Of a stretch of DNA of 64,000 bases, positions 22,173-32,400 are shown one piece after another. The DNA comes from Halichondria panicea. Lineage: Eukaryota > Porifera > Demospongiae > Suberitida > Halichondriidae. The stretch is from contig NC_087389.1 in NCBI RefSeq assembly GCF_963675165.1, positions 4,152,830 through 4,216,829 on the forward strand. Reading direction: 5' to 3'. The notes beneath the pieces were generated by a model. It worked only from the letters and a program-made list of their open reading frames with translations, was not told the DNA's origin and ran no database searches. Each line of letters begins with the position of its first letter. Position 1 is the first letter of the stretch. Position numbers and translations under genes: made by a program.

Positions 22173-23542
22173 ATAAAAATGTCACTTATTGTCAGCTGTA
22201 AGACTAAGTTTTGTGCAAAATCTCACCTTTGGCCAAAGAAGTGGCTCTCTCCCAGCATTGTAAAGGGGCCGAATAAGCCTATTCAATGATCCAATGTAAC
22301 GTCAGATCGTCACTTGTTTTTGCACTATTATCTACGGGTTAGGAAACATAAAGGTAGTGCCTAAACAGACGAAGAATTACATGCAATAGCTAGAGTTGCA
22401 TCGCGTTTTTCAAGAAAAGAGCAGTAATGTGAAAATTAAAACTGGGATAAACTCACATGCAGTAATTTTCACTATTGATGGGTTTGGTTTCCTTACATTA
22501 GTATTAGAACCCGCGCAAATTTCCTGTTTTATACGGTAATTATACTCAAGAGGGTCTGTGAAGGAGGCTAATTCAGTCTTTGTATAAAAGTGCAACATTT
22601 ATAAGCCCAAGTCATACTCAGTGCATGCTTGTGGAATTTTTGGGTAAGCCCTATTGGGGACCTTAAACTAAGATTAGAGGCTGGGTGTAGGAGCACGAGT
22701 AGTTGTGTCAAGTGTTTGTCGAGAAACATTATAGTTCAACCCTCCAGTTATTATTATGTCAGCATTGCCCCTTGATATTATAATTTAGCCCCCTTTGCAA
22801 GGCCTCAACAATTAAGTGCGACCTGGAATCGAGGCTAATCATAATTATACATGTTGACAAGAGTTATAGGGTTGTTTGAGCCCTTTCTCGGTATAGACAA
22901 ATAGTTAGATAAGTGATACTAGACAGGCTAGATCTAAATAGAAACAGGTTCTATTCCGCTATATGCAATTGAAATACTGTAGCTAAGCTATAGCAAGCAT
23001 TCATGCAAATTGACTTCACTATTGCTGTGCCAACAATTCTTAGACAGAGAGCAAAGTGAGTACAAAATGGCTGCAGGAGCACAAAGTACAGTGATGGAGG
23101 CCCTGGGTGGGGCTCACATAAACAAAGAGAGGAAATGTTAAACAATAGTGAGGCTAAATACTAGAGTCCAAAAGTACAACTTAACAGCAGCAAATTATGG
23201 TTTGAATTGTAGTAAATATTACGTAATAAAGTATAACATGTATGCACCAACAAGGGTAGAGATGATTGTTGATATAGATCTTGCATTCCTCCCTGTCAAT
23301 GAAAAAAAAGCCTAAAAAAGGGGTGCATGCATGGTGCGTCTATATAGATACAGTGTCTGCTTTTAAATTGTCATCGATCGTCAATAGGCCGGCCCTGATA
23401 TCTTTTTCTCCCATTTAATACCCTATAATTAATTCTTACTTTAAAACACCTGTCTCATATTTAAACTCTGATTATTCAACAAAAGTAGACTACAGTCATG
23501 TATATAAGACGTAGATATTAATATATATCTAGCTATATAATT
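22173..23542. other. region between XPOT and OXSM, mostly unassigned
   Basis: I searched this stretch for the missing XPOT C-terminus and did not see it. It holds the OXSM-like fragment at 22668-22790 and the presumed 3' untranslated region of OXSM. Otherwise it is AT-rich without a repeat I could delimit. Confidence 0.45.
22668..22790 (-). pseudogene. decayed fragment resembling OXSM coding sequence
   Basis: The stretch 22725-22788 (AACATTATAGTTCAACCCTC..GTTATTATTATGTCAGCAT..CCCCTTGATAT) resembles 24222-24288 of the OXSM gene in the same orientation, with several substitutions and one- or two-base indels. A GCACGAGTA word and an AAGATTAGAGG word from the neighbouring OXSM segment also occur, in altered order. 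It is about 1.5 kb beyond the OXSM 3' end. The match is short, so this is tentative. Confidence 0.5.
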
Positions 23543-24895
23543 TTATGGAACGAATTCTGCTATGCACACAACACCATTAGCTCCACCAAACCCAAATGAA
23601 TTACTGAGTGCAATTCTTCTCTTTCCTTTTTCCACTGCCCACTGTGATGGCTGTCCCGTTGGATAGTTGAGGTCAAACTCAGACTCTTTCACTTCTAGGT
23701 TCAAGTTAGGGGGAACGAGTCCTTCGCTGATGGACATGGCGGTGATCACAGACTCCACTGCACCAGCAGCTCCTTGGGTGTGGCCTAAAGCTCCTTTGGC
23801 TGAATACACAAGAAGATTCTGTGCATGTTCTTTGAAGACTTGTTTGATTGCAAAGTTCTCGGCTCTGTCTCCAAGGGGTGTTGAGGTTGCATGAGCATTG
23901 ATGTGTGTTACGTCCTCTGGTTGAACACCGGCATCCTTCATGGCTGCTTTCATTGCTCTCTGTGCACCATTTCCATCAACAGGGGGAGATGTGGCGTGAA
24001 AGCCATCTCCTGACATCCCATAGCCTAATATCTCAGCATAAATTTTAGCTTCTCTGCTTCTTGCATGTTCCAATTCTTCCAAAATGAGGACTGCAGTCCC
24101 CTCACTAGGCACATAGCCAGCTCTCCTCGAGTCAAAAGGTCGAGATGCTTTAAGAGGCTCTTCATTAAACTTGGTACAGAGAGCTTTCGCACGAGTAAGC
24201 CCAGCTAAGATTAGAGGGTGTAACATTAATTCAACCCCTCCAGTTACCATGACGTCAGCATCTCCCCTTGATATCGTATTTGTTGACACTCCAATCGCAT
24301 GGGATGCGGCAGCACAGGCGGAGGCTATGCAAAGGTTAGGTCCTTGAAGTTTGAAATGAATACTCACATTGCCGGCACCTAGGTTCGGCAAACACATAGG
24401 TATAAAGTGTGGTTTGATCTTCCGTATATCTCCAGCTCTCACATAATCATAATTCTGTGATATCATGAAAACCATCCCCGTTCCTACATTTGCTATGTTG
24501 ACCCCTGTTCGAAAACGGCTTTCTTCAGTTTGCAAATGTGGCCACCAGTTAGCATCCTTGAGAGCTTGTTCTGTAACTGCAATGGCATGTATCGAATCTT
24601 TTGACATTGTCCTCGCTTCAGCCGGTGTCAGACACTTATCGATATTCAATTCATGTACTGGCACAACACCAGCTATTTTGCACGGAATTTTCTTGAATTC
24701 ATCGGTTTGGGGGAGCCGGGTTATTCCTGATTCTCCAGCAAGCAGTTTCTTCCACACATGGCTGACACCACATCCCAAAGGACTAGCAATGCCCATCCCA
24801 GTGATCACTACTCGTCTTCTTAGCTGGGTCAACATCACTGCTTTGTATGCTGTGTATATACCTAGATTATATTCTGTGCATGAGAAAACATGCAC
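23543..24895 (-). CDS. OXSM: mitochondrial-type beta-ketoacyl-ACP synthase (KAS II class), intronless
   Basis: This 450-aa frame is a complete condensing enzyme that extends acyl chains on acyl carrier protein with malonyl-ACP; in animals the mitochondrial OXSM supplies octanoate for lipoate. Visible landmarks are RRVVITGMGIASPLG near the N-terminus, the nucleophile Cys194 in CIASACAAASHAIG, His335 in NAHATSTPLGD, Lys367 in YSAKGALGH and His372, and the C-terminal SNSFGFGGANG loop. All catalytic residues (Cys-His-His plus Lys) are present. The listed start is the first ATG; Met21 (MLTQLRRR) is an alternative just before the domain, and neither gives an obvious mitochondrial presequence, so a short upstream exon is possible. 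No intron interrupts the domain. It runs opposite to XPOT and Rab GDI. Confidence 0.92.
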   Translation of the reverse strand: MHVFSCTEYNLGIYTAYKAVMLTQLRRRVVITGMGIASPLGCGVSHVWKKLLAGESGITRLPQTDEFKKIPCKIAGVVPVHELNIDKCLTPAEARTMSKDSIHAIAVTEQALKDANWWPHLQTEESRFRTGVNIANVGTGMVFMISQNYDYVRAGDIRKIKPHFIPMCLPNLGAGNVSIHFKLQGPNLCIASACAAASHAIGVSTNTISRGDADVMVTGGVELMLHPLILAGLTRAKALCTKFNEEPLKASRPFDSRRAGYVPSEGTAVLILEELEHARSREAKIYAEILGYGMSGDGFHATSPPVDGNGAQRAMKAAMKDAGVQPEDVTHINAHATSTPLGDRAENFAIKQVFKEHAQNLLVYSAKGALGHTQGAAGAVESVITAMSISEGLVPPNLNLEVKESEFDLNYPTGQPSQWAVEKGKRRIALSNSFGFGGANGVVCIAEFVP

Positions 24896-25031
24896 TCCTA
24901 GATCCTAACAAGTTTATGCAAACTCTATGCAAGTAAAGTACATAAAGTCTATTTGCATTGAGTTTGACCCCGGAAGTTATGTGGTCAATTATGTGTTATG
25001 TGGTCAATTATGGGCGCGAGGGTAAACTCCA

Positions 25032-25165
25032 GGAGGTACCACATCCGTGTGTCAAAGAAAACGTTTTAGACACACATTCCTTAGGTCAAAGTTCAGAATG
25101 TGTGTGTTAAAGCGCAAGCATAGATTCTCTAGCAAAAGTTAAAGACACGCGGATGTCGTACCTCC
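25032..25165. mobile_element. 134-bp foldback element with GGAGGTAC ends
   Basis: GGAGGTACCACATCCGTGTG at the left is matched by the reverse complement of the right end (GGAGGTACGACATCCGCGTG), two mismatches over about 22 bp. A second, inner inverted pair surrounds ACACATTC / GAATGTGTGT. It lies upstream of the OXSM start. Confidence 0.7.
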
Positions 25166-25176
25166 ACTGGGTAAAC

Positions 25177-26179
25177 TAGTCTCATGGATCAGCCCCCTCC
25201 TGAGAAGGGGTCTGAGCACTCTTGATGTAGTTTTGTTGCACACGCTGGAATTCCAGCGGCTCAATCAGATTGACTTATTCTAGTCAGGTGATATTATAGG
25301 AGGCAATAAAGAACTGCACGTTGCTCAACGCATTTGGATAATCATTAACGCATGCATTACGCATGGTAAACGCTTCATACATAGACGCTGCTACGAAGCA
25401 TAAGCAAGCCAAGCAGGGGTCCTTGGGCACAGAGAGTTAGCACCACAGGCAAAAGACATACATGTAATAGATTGAAGCACCTTCTTCAGAGATAGAGAGA
25501 TGCCTGCGCTTGACGCTTTGTACAATCATAGATTGAAGAGTTAGAGGGATAGGAAACGGAGTGGTGCAAGTGATGATTTTACATTGAATCTGCAGTGGAG
25601 CCTCAAAAATTATCCGCGCTACGCCCTATGAACGAGGCTATTAAGCACATTTTTGCCGGGTAACTCCCAAAGCTGTGTTTCCTCGAGACATCATCTCTTT
25701 CGGCAACTTATAACACGCCTAGTCCATGAGCCACGTGTAGTACTTGCTAATGACTGACCACACCCAGTAAAAAGAGACTTTCCAATAAAGTTATATGTTC
25801 CCAAGGCTGTTTTAGAGCTATTGGAACATGTAACGTGTAAGCGTGCTGGTTATGACTACTACAATAGGTATAGACCTTGAAATATAAGTGAGTTGCACGG
25901 ACTAAGCACAGTTACTTGTAGTTTATTATGCACTGAGTGTAGAAATAAATATTGTTGTGATGGCCTCGATTAAACCGCAGCGTAGCGCGGATGTTACTCG
26001 AGATACAAACCGTTTCCTATCCCTCTAACTCTTCAATCTACGGTACAATTAACAAATACGCGGGGGCGTAAGGTCAGGAATTGATTACATTCCATTGGTC
26101 TGGCACATTCCACTGTGAAATGACCTCAAGACAAGAGTGCTCAGACCCCTTCTCAGGAGGGGGCTGATACATGAGACTA
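25177..26179. mobile_element. element B: TAG...CTA ends, 9-bp target duplication, carrying a nested element
   Basis: The left end TAGTCTCATGGATCAGCCCC and the reverse complement of the right end TAGTCTCATGTATCAGCCCC continue as CCTCCTGAGAAGGGGTCTG..AGCACTCTTG, about 44 bp of inverted repeat with one mismatch. TGGGTAAAC flanks both sides (25168-25176, 26180-26188). Without the nested element at 25529-26040 it would be about 490 bp. No transposase frame. Confidence 0.85.
25529..26040. mobile_element. element C, copy 1 (512 bp, uninterrupted), nested in element B
   Basis: TAGATTGAAGAGTTAGAGGG..ATAGGAAACG at the left is matched by its exact reverse complement at the right. A GTACAAT word flanks both sides after one or two extra bases (C/G then A/G), consistent with a 7-bp target duplication. 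This copy shows the uninterrupted state at every site where copy 2 carries an insertion. No coding capacity. Confidence 0.8.
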
Positions 26180-26289
26180 TGGGTAAACTAAGTTTTACCA
26201 TAGATTGAAGAGTTGGAGGGATAGGAAACGGTTGGTATCTCGAGTAACATCCGTGCTACGCTGCGGTTTAATCGAGGCCATCACAACAA

Positions 26290-26748
26290 TTTTTTTTTTT
26301 AATTTTTTTTTTTAATAATAGCATGTAAGGTAGTGTATACAGGGGAATGGACTTCTATGTAGACACAATGAAAGGTGGAGGGTACAGAAAATAGAGAGGA
26401 TTAAGGGTACATACAAAGGTTCGGTTTATTGGTGGAGGTGGGTCTCCGAGATCACCAGGTCGATGGCCCCAGATCTAAAGGGGTGTCCACTTGACGATCT
26501 GGACCCTCTGATGGTTTGGATCGATGAGCGAAGGAGGGAAAAGGTTAGTCGGCAACGGAGCCAGCATAGTGTACTGCTATATGATTGGTCCCATTTAGAT
26601 GCTAACATCGAAGCGAGTCTCTTGTAGAAGGTGGTTGCTTCACGAGCTAAGCCTCCTGTTGCAGAGAGGACTAATGGGGAAAAAGATGCCTGTTCGATGT
26701 CAAGAATTCTTTGTTCATAGGCCCTTTTCTTTATTTGCTCGTGCTTGC
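26290..26748 (-). mobile_element. 5'-truncated LINE-like tail, fragment 1
   Basis: On the minus strand an open stretch encodes a C-terminal segment often found at the end of non-LTR retrotransposon-like proteins of aquatic invertebrates (KKRAYEQRI, SPLVLSATGGL, FYKRLASMLASKW, CWLRCRLTFSLLRSSI). It ends in an A-rich tail (T-rich at 26290-26312 on the plus strand). The upstream truncation point is near 26748. Assignment to this family rests on recalled sequence character, not a search. Confidence 0.65.
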
Positions 26749-26880
26749 AATATCTATTTCTACACTCAATGCATAATAAACTACAAGTAACTGTGCTTAG
26801 TCCGTGCAACTCACTTATATTTCAAGGTCTATACCTATTGTAGTAATCATAACCAGCACGCTTACACGTTTAATATATTA

Positions 26881-28139
26881 GCGATGTCAGACCGATTTTA
26901 ATTTTTGCTATTTCTAACTCCTATGTATTACTATCTCTTTTGAACACTCTAGGCAAACCAGAAAAACTTTACTGCACTGGATTTGGTCAAGCGAATGCAG
27001 AGATACAGCGTTTTGAAGAACACTAGTCAGGGAAAAATTCGTACAAAAATTTACCGCATTTTAATGTACTTGGGCGGGACTTATGAAATTTGTTGTTAAT
27101 ACCGGAAATGATCTTAAAGTTAGCATATCTGCTGAACCGCTTGGTCTATTCTCTTTTAAAACGTATGAAATGGACACTCAGGACTCAGGAGTTAACATTG
27201 TAACCATTTGATATCTATTATGAAGTTTATAATGTTTCTGTAATGTGTATCTTTATGATGTCCCTATAATAGTATGATGTCTCCTGCTTCAGAGAGTTCT
27301 TTTGGATTTAAAGTAACCATACTATCTTTTCAGTATATTGTATCATGTTTCAGAACTCTCATCAATGTCCACCTTACGCTTGTATCTGTTTCTTGATCTT
27401 TATAAGCAACTTTTCTGTCAATTTCATTTGGTCTAAATAATTCGTTTTTAGTGTGATGTAGATTTAAGGCCATACAACTATAAATCTATGATACAACTCT
27501 GTTGACAGCTTCTAATTAATACAGTAGATTACTCTTGTCTTGTTTTGTGTGCAAATTGAATCAGTTCTTGCAATTTAATAGTTTTAATAGATTACATTGT
27601 TGTCCTTGGAATTCTCTCCAATCTTTCTTGTTTCTTTTCAACAGAGGCTTTCAGATTGCTTCAATAATTACTTTCAGTAACTTCTAAGAACTTCTAAGAA
27701 ATAAATACAGCTATTGGTACACTTGGCTTGATTTTACTGCATTTCTATTCTCAGCTCCACCCATCTATCCATGCAATATGTGATTCCGCAAGAAATAAAA
27801 GCTTATTGTAGCAACTTTTTGCATAATCTGGAGAGAGTTAGAGATGAAAGACATGCTCACTTGTGTTTTTGTTCATTTTCATGTTTGGTTGCCAAAATAA
27901 TGATCACCTTTGAGAAAAAATCACACACAAAACAAGCATCAAATGCTAAAATCATAAAAAACTGTTATAAAAATCAAATTCTACGCTATTTTTTACCCCT
28001 GGGAACAGCTGTTGTTTGCTAGACTCTTCCAGGGCTTGCGGAAAGCCCTTCTTGTTCACTCACATTCTGGTCCCGTTTTTTACCATTGAATTACTGTACG
28101 AAAATACGCCCACGCACTACTTCCGGTCTGACATCTCTA
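26881..28139. mobile_element. 1.26-kb insertion with short GATGTCAGACCG inverted ends
   Basis: GATGTCAGACCG at the left (26883) and CGGTCTGACATC at the right form a 12-bp perfect inverted repeat. The insertion splits copy 2 of element C between CACGTT and ATGTTCC, which are adjacent (with two bases between) in copy 1. The interior is AT-rich, with one weak plus-strand frame (27771-28022) that I do not recognise. Superfamily unknown; TA-rich bases flank both ends. Confidence 0.65.
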
Positions 28140-28353
28140 CTTATATGTTCCAATAGCTCTAAAACAGCGCCTAACTTTATTGGAAAGTCTCTTTTTATTG
28201 GGTGTGGTCAGTCATTAGTAAGTACTACACGTGGCTCATGGACTAGGCGTGTTGATGTCTCGAGGAAACACGCTTTGGGAGTTACCCGGCAAAAATATGC
28301 TTAATAGCCTCGTAACGCGGATAATTTTCGAGGCTCTACTGCAGATTCAATGT

Positions 28354-29206
28354 TTTTTTTTTCCTTTTTTTTTTTCTTTTTTTTTTTTTGAAGGTTCAAA
28401 GTAAGTGAAAAAAGAGTAAGGGAAAATAGTAATGTTACATTCAGAGTTAACCAGGTCCACGGCTGTTGGGGTTAACGCTGCGTGCCCACATGAGGACCTT
28501 GCTCCTCTAATGGACATGATTGATGATCGGAGGAGAGAGAAAGATAGTCGGCATCTTAGCCAGCACATAGTACTACTGTAGGGATTGTTCCATTTGGTTG
28601 CCAGAAGTGATGCCAGTCTTTTGTAAAATGTGTTGGCCTCATTACCTAGCCCCCCTGTGGCAGAAAGTACAAGTGGTGTAAAGGTGGCATGTTCGATCTC
28701 TCTTATTCTTTGTTCATAGGCCCGCTTTTTTATCCTTTCATGCTTACTGTATGCGGAAGAGAGTTGGGTATGTCTGTTGGACGGGGCAAGGGGGTTAAAT
28801 ACTCTAACGTCAAAGTAAGTTCTTTCAAATGTTTCTCCCCAAAAACCGTTGGCTGCTATATCTAGCCGTGCTCCATCCTGGCGGTTGGCTGAGGCACCTC
28901 TCAGAGCTTCCTGTGACACAGGTTGTAATTCTGGCTCTGTACAAACATTATTGCACACTCAGGAGGGTGGCTGTTAGGTCCTAGTTGGGCGGAGCCCGAC
29001 CGTCCCTGATGGGAACGGGTGCCGGGCTCCGCCCAGCTAGTTAGGTCCCTGATCTCGTTGTGCCTGATTGAGGGGAATCCTCCCCTAGCACAGGACATGG
29101 CATGTTCCACTGATAAGTTTTTTCCACATTCACATTTTAGGGGCATGTCTGCTGGAGTCCAGCCATATCTGAGGGCTAGGGCATCTTGAAAAGCGCCCTT
29201 GTGGAG
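28354..29206 (-). mobile_element. 5'-truncated LINE-like tail, fragment 2, with 14-bp target duplication and poly-A
   Basis: On the minus strand the segment encodes [32 protein letters not shown], then RQDGARLDI, FDVRVFNPLAPS and the same C-terminal block as fragment 1 (FYKRLASLLATKW, CWLRCRLSFSLLRSSI). It ends in a long A-rich tail (28354-28390). The 14-mer TGCAGA(T/C)TCAATGT flanks both sides (28340-28353 and 29207-29220, one mismatch), and copy 1 of element C has it once. The frame is broken and carries the 58-bp insertion at 28982-29039. The CxC...H...C start is a zinc-finger-like motif. Confidence 0.75.
28982..29039. mobile_element. 58-bp palindromic mini-element with perfect 9-bp target duplication
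   Basis: TAGTTGGGCGGAGCCCG at the left and the reverse complement of the right end, TAGCTGGGCGGAGCCCG, leave only about 24 bp in between. GTTAGGTCC flanks both sides (28973-28981 and 29040-29048). On the minus strand the insertion interrupts the LINE-like frame exactly after RDLT; skipping it lets the reading continue for several residues. It has no room for coding sequence. Confidence 0.85.
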
Positions 29207-29487
29207 TGCAGACTCAATGTAAAATCATCACGTGCACCACTCCGTTTCCCCTATCCCTCTACGTATCTATGGTGTAAAACATAGGGCCACGTGGTGTTTT
29301 AATTAGTGACCTTTTGACCCTGGCATTACTGGGTCTAACACAGCGGTAAAGCTGTTTGTGACGTCATCTAATCGTCATAATCACATGTCATTTGCACTAT
29401 CAATCAGCAAAACACCTTTTAGCTAGCTAGCTAGCTATAAAATCCCTGGTCTCTTAATTCTTTTTAAAAGGCAGTTTTTCAGTTGCA

Positions 29488-32400
29488 ATGGATGAGGAGT
29501 ATGATGTGATCGTGCTGGGAACCGGGCTAAAGGTACGTTAGTATATATATCTATATACATATTATACAAAAGTATACATGTACACTGTACTGTACATGCA
29601 CACTATAAAATGCCTTTAGTGGTGTCCTTGTATAAAGTGGAGCCTAATTTGTAATGGCTATCATAAGCCTGAGTAGTGCAGTGACTATCAGGCCTGATGC
29701 TACGCCTAGGTGGGTTCAATTAATCGTGGTGAAACCATTGATTTAATATTGGGTGTGGTCAGTTAGAGTGTCCAACTTCACTGAGTTTTTAATTGTTTCT
29801 TTACTGCATAGTACTGGTTCATAATAGGTCTAGTAATCACCTATATAACAACACGTGATGACCTGCTTTCTACGTACCCCAGGAGTGCATTCTCAGTGGC
29901 CTTCTCTCCGTGTCGGGGATGAAAGTACTCCACATGGACAGAAACAAGTACTACGGAGCGGACAGTGCCTCTCTGTCCCCACTGGAAGAGGTAGGCCTCG
30001 GGGAGGGTGTCTATTTCCAATATCCATTCTAACGAAAGGTTGTACTTACGTATATACGCGGTCATCTAATATCCATTTTGAAGAAAAATTGCGGTTAGTA
30101 CGTACGTATAAAGAACATTGATAGTGAAACCTCCTATAAAGAACAACCTCTCTAAGAAATAACTATAATGGACGGCTCTAATGATCGCACCGGCACTGTT
30201 CATTTGTATAAATTTAGTGCTTTGTATAGCTTCTCTTTTAGTGTGCCTTCTTGTTCGTTCTCTTTCACATACCTCTTTCCCTGATACTATACATTTATCA
30301 TTGTGTTGTGTTGTGTAAAGTTTACTGATTTTGGGTGAATGTGTAGTCATTTTGGAGCATCAGAGTTGACTAAATACTGCACAGGGAAATTTCATTGGTA
30401 TGTATCTCTTGCCTATAATGCATAAGTGTTGTGTTGTAAGTAAGTTTCTTTCGGCAAAGCCTGTATATATAGAGGATTTGCATCATTAGTTACGTGTACA
30501 TATACGTATACATACATGTGACCGTACATGTACTAGGTGTAATGATATTGCTGTGTACACTCTGGGGTATTATTCTTGTGTTGTTGGTTTCAGCACACCC
30601 TGTGTGTATGATAAACAGTGCAAACCATTCAGATGTGTCAGTTCAGTTTCAGAAAGTGCTGCTCTGTTTCAAGGGTTTGAGTATGTGTACACAATTGTAG
30701 GCTGCATGCATTGAATAAAAAGTCATAATTTACATGTTACATGCACGTACTTGTTAGGAGTATAAGTATATAGTAATGACCTTTTGTGGCAAAATTGAAC
30801 ACCATATTTTAAGATTTGAGTTGTGATAGATGTGTGCAGTACGTACGTGTAGGTACTTTTTATGTGCCTGCATCCTTGCTTCGTTAACCGCGATTAACCG
30901 TGATTGTGTGTGTTCTCATTGTGTGATGTTGGTATGACAGTTGGTGTTACACACTGAGTGTTAGTCTTGGTTTAATTAGCACTTTAAAAATGGACTTCTC
31001 ATCAGTGAACAGTGTATACAGTACTGTGCATGCCTCAATTGGAATTTTTAACTGAACCTGGGCACTGCATGTATTACTAGAATGCTTTGCAAGTATCAAA
31101 CATAATTATGCGAACTTTGCGAGGGTTGATCAATTTGCAACAAAATCGCAAAACCTAAATTAGTACTGGTAAATACACACAATCCTTGCCAAAACGCAAT
31201 AGTTAGATCGCAAAGGGTCAATTTTTCTGTTGATTTGGTTCATTCGCAAAGGATTTTCACCCACAAAACATTCTAGTAAATACGGTGTACAGTGCCCAGC
31301 ACCTCCTAGTAGTCGTTAGATGATTGGGACCTACAAAACGTATCTTATCTACCTTAAGGTGACATATTTTCGCGTGTATTAATTTCTGCTATTTCTGCGA
31401 ATGAGAGTAAAATCGCAAAAATTAGTACTCGCAAATAATTGGCCGCCCTCTTGTTTAATGTATCCAGATCGACATTTCGCAAAAAATTATACCGCAAAAT
31501 GTACAAAACTGTAAAAACGCGAACAAATCTACCTGTGAAAATATGTCACCTTAAGGTATATAATTATTTCCAAAAGAGAAACCCAAACGGACGTGATTTT
31601 GCTGAGTAAGGTAATGACTTCTACACACACCACATACACAGCTGTACAAGCATTTTCAAAAGGGAGATCCCCCTGCTGATTTCGGGCGTGGCAGGGACTG
31701 GAATGTTGACCTTGTCCCAAAGTTCCTCATGGCCGACGGTGAGTCAGTTAGCACAAACATGTGTTATGCGTGCGTGCATACATGTAGTGTGCGTGGTGTG
31801 TATGTGTGTACATGTACATGTATAGGCCGGGTGACTAATGTATAATAATTATAGTGAATTTAATCTCTATTGGAACTAGAAATTCTATACCCTTCAAACG
31901 GTTGCCCACTGACTCGTGTAACATTGAATACGTATACCATTACATGTAAATGGAAGTTTTCGACCAAGGGCTGCTGCCTAGTCACACACACACACACACA
32001 CACACAGGCCAGCTGGTGAAACTCCTGATTCACAGTGGAGTCACCCGTTACCTGGAGTTCAAGAACGTGGAGGGTAGCTACGTCTACAAGAAAGGTGGCA
32101 AGATTCACAAAGTGCCCGCCTCTGAAGCGGAGGCCCTCACAAGCAGTGAGTACATAACCTCCGAATAATGGAGGACATTAGAGGGACACACACTGTACAG
32201 TCATGCAGCTACTACGTTGTTGTTCATTTAACTTTAGTTCTGATTATATTCAGTGTAGCCTTTTATAGCTCGAGAGGTATAACCAAGGGCGTATGAAGAG
32301 AAGAGGGTATGCAACTCGCAATGTATACTGTGTAGTCGTCAAAAAACTGATGAGTCAGCAGGATATACTATATTTAGCCAACCGCCCACTAGAGGAGGTT

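Larger units (their letters stand above)
26199..29271. mobile_element. element C, copy 2 (inverted, about 3.07 kb, with several nested insertions)
   Basis: The left end (TAGATTGAAGAGTTGGAGGG) and right end match copy 1 in the opposite orientation. Blocks identical in order to copy 1 flank three insertions: a LINE-like tail at 26290-26748, a terminal-inverted-repeat element at 26881-28139 and a second LINE-like tail at 28354-29206. Shared anchors include GAGGCCATCACAACAAT, GTAATCATAACCAGCACGC, ATGTTCCAATAGCTCTAAAA and GCTTAATAGCCTCG. Removing the insertions leaves about the length of copy 1. Confidence 0.8.

Noticed and set aside
24465-24908. 147-codon plus-strand frame over OXSM
   Set aside because: It is the complement of the conserved OXSM coding sequence.
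27771-28022. 83-codon plus-strand frame in the 1.26-kb insertion as a transposase remnant
   Set aside because: Composition is AT-driven and no catalytic motif is visible.
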